Origin: Cyclobacteriaceae bacterium
Lineage (GTDB): Bacteria > Bacteroidota > Bacteroidia > Cytophagales > Cyclobacteriaceae
NCBI GenBank assembly: GCA_016787565.1
Contig: JAEUUG010000013.1
Location: 248,001-312,000 of the forward strand
Direction: 5' to 3'
DNA length: 64,000 bases
Below the pieces are notes generated by a model. It searched no databases and was not told the origin of the DNA. It saw nothing but the letters and a program-made list of their open reading frames with translations. The position numbers were made by a program, and so were the translations under genes. Shown here piece after piece: positions 61,265 through 64,000 of the stretch; the stretch's first letter is position 1; every line of letters begins with the position of its first letter.

Positions 61265-62437
61265 TTACGCATGACGTTGAATGCCTTCCTGATATTCTTT
61301 TAACAAGGAACTCCAAACGTGTGCGCGACTAAAATGTAATTGCACAAAATCTCGTGCCCGCTCAGCCTTTACCCGGGCAGCCGGGTAATCTTTAACTACC
61401 TCTTCCATCGCCTTACCCAAAGCATCTTTATCTTTTGGCGGAATAATCCATCCGGTATTTACGCGATCAATGATCTCGTTACACCCATTGATATCCGAAA
61501 CAATGCAGGGAATCTCCAGACAGGCTGCCTGCATCACCACGTTCGGGAAGCCTTCGCGATAACTGGGGAATACAAAAACATCGGAAGCCAACATCCAAGG
61601 CCGTACATCGTGTTGAAATCCAGCGCGAATACACTGCGGGTGTGAATGAATGAACTCAAAGACTTCAGGATCAAGCGGATCAAGTTTCTCTTCAAGCGGT
61701 CCGACCAACAAGAGAAAGAAAGTACGATCGGGATGCGTTGCCTGCACCTGACGAAAGGCCCCCGTCAACTCCCCTATTCCTTTATCCTTCACAATGCGGC
61801 CTACAAATGAAAAGACAATAGCATCTTCCGGAATATTGTGCTTCTTACGAATAGCGCGTGCCGCCTCTACCAATGCAGGGGTTCGACTAAAATATTGAGT
61901 ATCGATACCATTGCTGCTGCCGTTGCCGATCATGTTGAGTTTACTCGATTTTACATTCCACGATTGCTGAATAAAATCTGATAATCCTGTGGAGTTAGGA
62001 AACACAGCTGTAGCACATGCAAATGTTATTTTTTCTGTAAGCCATAAAATTCTCCTTTTCCAACCGGTAGCTTCCATGAGCGGTAAGCCTGCTACGGTGT
62101 GCATGCGCACCGGTACGCGACAAAGCCAGGCTGCCATCATGCCCAATAGGCCCGCCTTGGGTGTGTGGGTGTGAACAATAACGGGTTTAAATTCTCTGAT
62201 CACCTGAATGAGTTTTACCAACGCTATCACGTCCTGCAAGGGCGTGATCTTACGCGTCAGGTTCACTACCCTGTGCGGAATATTCTGTTTACGGAGTGTT
62301 TGCACTTCCGGACCATCTGCGCTAACGGCCAGAACTTCGAAACCCTGCGATTGAAAAAAATTCAACTGTCCTGCTAACAATAGCGTAAGCGATTGTGGAA
62401 CCGTGGTGATGCGGAGGAGACGGATTGAATCAGCCAT
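61265..62437 (-). CDS. Family 4 glycosyltransferase (PglA-like)
   Basis: 390 residues of GT-B fold. The N-terminal domain reads IRLLRITTVPQSLTLLLAGQL and VIVHTHTPKAGLLGMMAAWLCRVPVRMHTVAGLP. The C-terminal donor domain has FVGRIVKDKGIGELTGAF and the ExxxxxE motif in FPSYREGFPNVVMQAACLEIPCIVSD. ATG 62437 is chosen over the GTG at 62461; it overlaps the deacetylase stop by 8 bp. It likely adds the second sugar to a lipid-linked glycan after the PglC-like step. The stop codon abuts the repeat array. Confidence 0.9.
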   Translation of the reverse strand: MADSIRLLRITTVPQSLTLLLAGQLNFFQSQGFEVLAVSADGPEVQTLRKQNIPHRVVNLTRKITPLQDVIALVKLIQVIREFKPVIVHTHTPKAGLLGMMAAWLCRVPVRMHTVAGLPLMEATGWKRRILWLTEKITFACATAVFPNSTGLSDFIQQSWNVKSSKLNMIGNGSSNGIDTQYFSRTPALVEAARAIRKKHNIPEDAIVFSFVGRIVKDKGIGELTGAFRQVQATHPDRTFFLLLVGPLEEKLDPLDPEVFEFIHSHPQCIRAGFQHDVRPWMLASDVFVFPSYREGFPNVVMQAACLEIPCIVSDINGCNEIIDRVNTGWIIPPKDKDALGKAMEEVVKDYPAARVKAERARDFVQLHFSRAHVWSSLLKEYQEGIQRHA

Positions 62438-63464
62438 GTCGAAGTACCGCTGAAAGCTCACCCATATTCAAACTATCCATGCCATGCCGGGTTTTGCATC
62501 GCTGGAAATTATGCAGAATTTTTTCCAACGCCTGAAGGCTCTCTTCGGGATAGTTGCCAAAGTTATGAGGATGCCACCACACGTGATATACCTCACCACG
62601 CTGTGCCGCCCGGTTCATTTCGGCCATGATACGCTGAATTTTAAAATCGTTCAGAAAAAATTCTTTCGGATTGTAGGGACGTAACAGCCTGCTGGCTGGA
62701 ACACAAATCGGAAATCCGTCACGTATTTGCAATGACTTTATCGGATAGGTATTTTTCTTGCCGATAGGAAAGTATGCATCCAGTCCGCGGTTCAGGCGCT
62801 TCCATGCCGATTCATGCTGTGTGCTCTCAATGTGCCAGAACCAATCCAGCGGATTAGACCGGACCGAGGTTATGCCCTCTTCAAAACAGACTTTTAAATA
62901 CTGATCATTGAACTGATTGCGTGGAAATACCAGTGACCGAAGTGAACATCCGTATTTTTCTTTTGCCACACGCTGGGCCGCACGCAAGTCTTCCTGAAAC
63001 TGCAAGATGTTTTGCCCCGCCTCATTACAATAATAGTGCGCAAAAGTATGTGTGCCCACCTCCTGATGTGGCGTAGCCAAAATCTGACGGATGAGGGAAG
63101 GTGCAAAATGGAAAGGATCGCTCTCTTCCTCATCGCCAATGCCCACATGATTAATGTAGTGGTAGGCACTTAGCTGCTGCTCCACATAAGCTGGCTTATG
63201 TTCAGGTGCATTCGCAAGCAATTCCCTTTTGGTTTCATGAAACAACATGCCCACCGTAGCCCAAGTTACATGTACGTTGTACTTCTCAAATAAGGCCAGC
63301 ATCTGGGGGATCACTTGTCTTGTGTTTAAAAAGTATTGGTTGTAGGCGCCAGTTCCGGGTTGCCGGTTATCAGTTACCGGTAACTGGCCCGCTAACGGCC
63401 ACTTCTCAAACCCTCCCCAGTGCAATTCAAAATCAAGCGATATCGTAAAGACCCCTTTTCCCAT
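62430..63464 (-). CDS. Polysaccharide deacetylase (CE4-like)
   Basis: 344 residues. The NodB-like fold begins FTISLDFELHWGGFEKW with the catalytic or metal Asp, and the metal-binding HxxxH occurs in EVGTHTFAHYYCNEAG. Later conserved regions include SLVFPRNQFND and VYHVWWHPHNFGNYPEE. It would remove N-acetyl groups from a glycan; cytoplasmic or lipid-linked substrates are possible since there is no signal peptide. ATG 63464 is chosen because it follows the upstream stop by one base; the 26-residue upstream extension is basic and unconserved-looking. Confidence 0.85.
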   Translation of the reverse strand: MGKGVFTISLDFELHWGGFEKWPLAGQLPVTDNRQPGTGAYNQYFLNTRQVIPQMLALFEKYNVHVTWATVGMLFHETKRELLANAPEHKPAYVEQQLSAYHYINHVGIGDEEESDPFHFAPSLIRQILATPHQEVGTHTFAHYYCNEAGQNILQFQEDLRAAQRVAKEKYGCSLRSLVFPRNQFNDQYLKVCFEEGITSVRSNPLDWFWHIESTQHESAWKRLNRGLDAYFPIGKKNTYPIKSLQIRDGFPICVPASRLLRPYNPKEFFLNDFKIQRIMAEMNRAAQRGEVYHVWWHPHNFGNYPEESLQALEKILHNFQRCKTRHGMDSLNMGELSAVLRHG

Positions 63465-63465
63465 G

Positions 63466-64000
63466 TTACGCTTCTTCCGTTTTTGGTTGTTGACTTTTTT
63501 TGAATCTTTCCTGCCTGCGCCAGGCCAGTAATTTCTGTTCATCTAAAAAAAGCATGATTACCAGCATGAAAAGAATCATGACCTGGCTTTTCTGACGGAT
63601 GGCCAATCCAAGATTTCCGGAAATCTGCGCCAGCGCTATGGACACCGTAAGGAAACTTAAAAAAGCCGACTTCACCATAAAATTTCCACGAATCAAAAAG
63701 TTCACACCGCGCCAATTGAAAAGCTTGAGCGTTAACAACAGGTAAAATACATTTTCAACTGACACCACCAATCCCAACGCACCCGGTGCATCCACAAACA
63801 GCGGGCGAAATAGAAACGTAAAGAGCTGCAAAGGCAAACTGTAGCTTGTAATATCAACACCCGAAGTAGCTTTGCCCAGTTCACTGGCCCGGTGAGTAAG
63901 GTCAAGACCCTGGGTTAAAAATTCTTCTTCATCAATACCTACCAGCGTCAGCACGTCACGATAAATAAAAAAGAATGCCGCACCCGCTGCCGCCAGAAAA
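63466..64000 (-). CDS. Polysaccharide-cluster membrane protein, C-terminal part, cut by window end
   Basis: The frame is open to the window end at 64000, so the N-terminus is missing; an apparent GTG start at 63954 is internal. Helices are visible at the beginning (LAAAGAAFFFIY), in ALGLVVSVENVFYLLLTLKLF and SAFLSFLTVSIALA, and in SQVMILFMLVIMLFL, with a basic cytoplasmic tail (WRRQERFKKSQQPK). The position upstream of the deacetylase and GT4 genes and the helix pattern fit a Wzy-like or other O-antigen/EPS membrane protein, but no decisive motif is seen. Confidence 0.6.
   Translation of the reverse strand, partial: FLAAAGAAFFFIYRDVLTLVGIDEEEFLTQGLDLTHRASELGKATSGVDITSYSLPLQLFTFLFRPLFVDAPGALGLVVSVENVFYLLLTLKLFNWRGVNFLIRGNFMVKSAFLSFLTVSIALAQISGNLGLAIRQKSQVMILFMLVIMLFLDEQKLLAWRRQERFKKSQQPKTEEA

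Noticed and set aside
61077-61316. 79-codon minus-strand ORF over repeats and the GT4 end
   Set aside because: It is translated repeat sequence on the other strand and overlaps the true GT4 gene.

Overview
The window looks like a chromosomal segment of a free-living Bacteroidota, most likely of the Cytophagales. The evidence is several large secreted proteins ending in type IX secretion (T9SS) C-terminal sorting domains, a PorG-like barrel, an XrtF-type exosortase, PAS-rich histidine kinases with HNLRAP or HDLRSP boxes, and promoters of the TTG-N20-TAnnTTTG type with weak ribosome binding sites. No rRNA, tRNA, CRISPR array, phage or complete insertion sequence was found. The genus is an inference.

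Region 1 (1-23.3 kb) is mostly housekeeping. It opens with the 3' end of a histidine operon (hisB'-hisH-hisA-hisF-hisIE). Then come a CoA-binding protein, an M61 peptidase, a COG2509 flavoprotein, a YwqK/MORN-repeat protein with a barrel-like C-terminus, and amino-acid catabolism genes (tryptophan 2,3-dioxygenase, glutaryl-CoA dehydrogenase-like, 4-hydroxyphenylpyruvate dioxygenase). These are mixed with trpS, a phosphohexomutase, a DinB-like protein, a small two-gene nucleotidyltransferase module, mtaB, a tiny lipoprotein, lolD, sucC and a PorG-like protein.

Region 2 (23.3-35.9 kb, minus strand) pairs two sugar genes, a PglF-type 4,6-dehydratase and a PglE-type aminotransferase, with giant T9SS surface proteins. 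One of these is split by a frameshift. A small PID-CTERM-like protein lies between them, and the relic of another T9SS sorting domain lies at 35.8 kb.

Region 3 (36.0-44.6 kb, minus strand) is a tight eight-gene two-component operon: four receiver-only regulators, three PAS-rich kinases (one with its own N-terminal receiver) and a NarL-type output regulator. It is followed upstream by two more secreted proteins (44.7-49.1 kb) and a second signalling set (49.4-55.6 kb) with a CHASE-PAS5 kinase/NarL pair and a PAS-PAS kinase/receiver pair. The leader of the last kinase can form two crossing pairings next to its start codon.

Region 4 (55.8-64 kb, minus strand) has a PD40 propeller protein behind repeated palindromic operator-like sites, then XrtF and its membrane partner. 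An exopolysaccharide/glycan cluster follows: two PglD-like acetyltransferases, a PglC-like phosphoglycosyltransferase, a GT4 glycosyltransferase, a polysaccharide deacetylase and a truncated membrane protein. Between the PglC-like and GT4 genes is an array of about 147-bp palindromic repeats with a small GIY-YIG nuclease gene embedded in it. Together, regions 2 to 4 suggest a cell-surface programme: sugar synthesis, secreted surface proteins, two anchoring or sorting systems and a dense sensory network.
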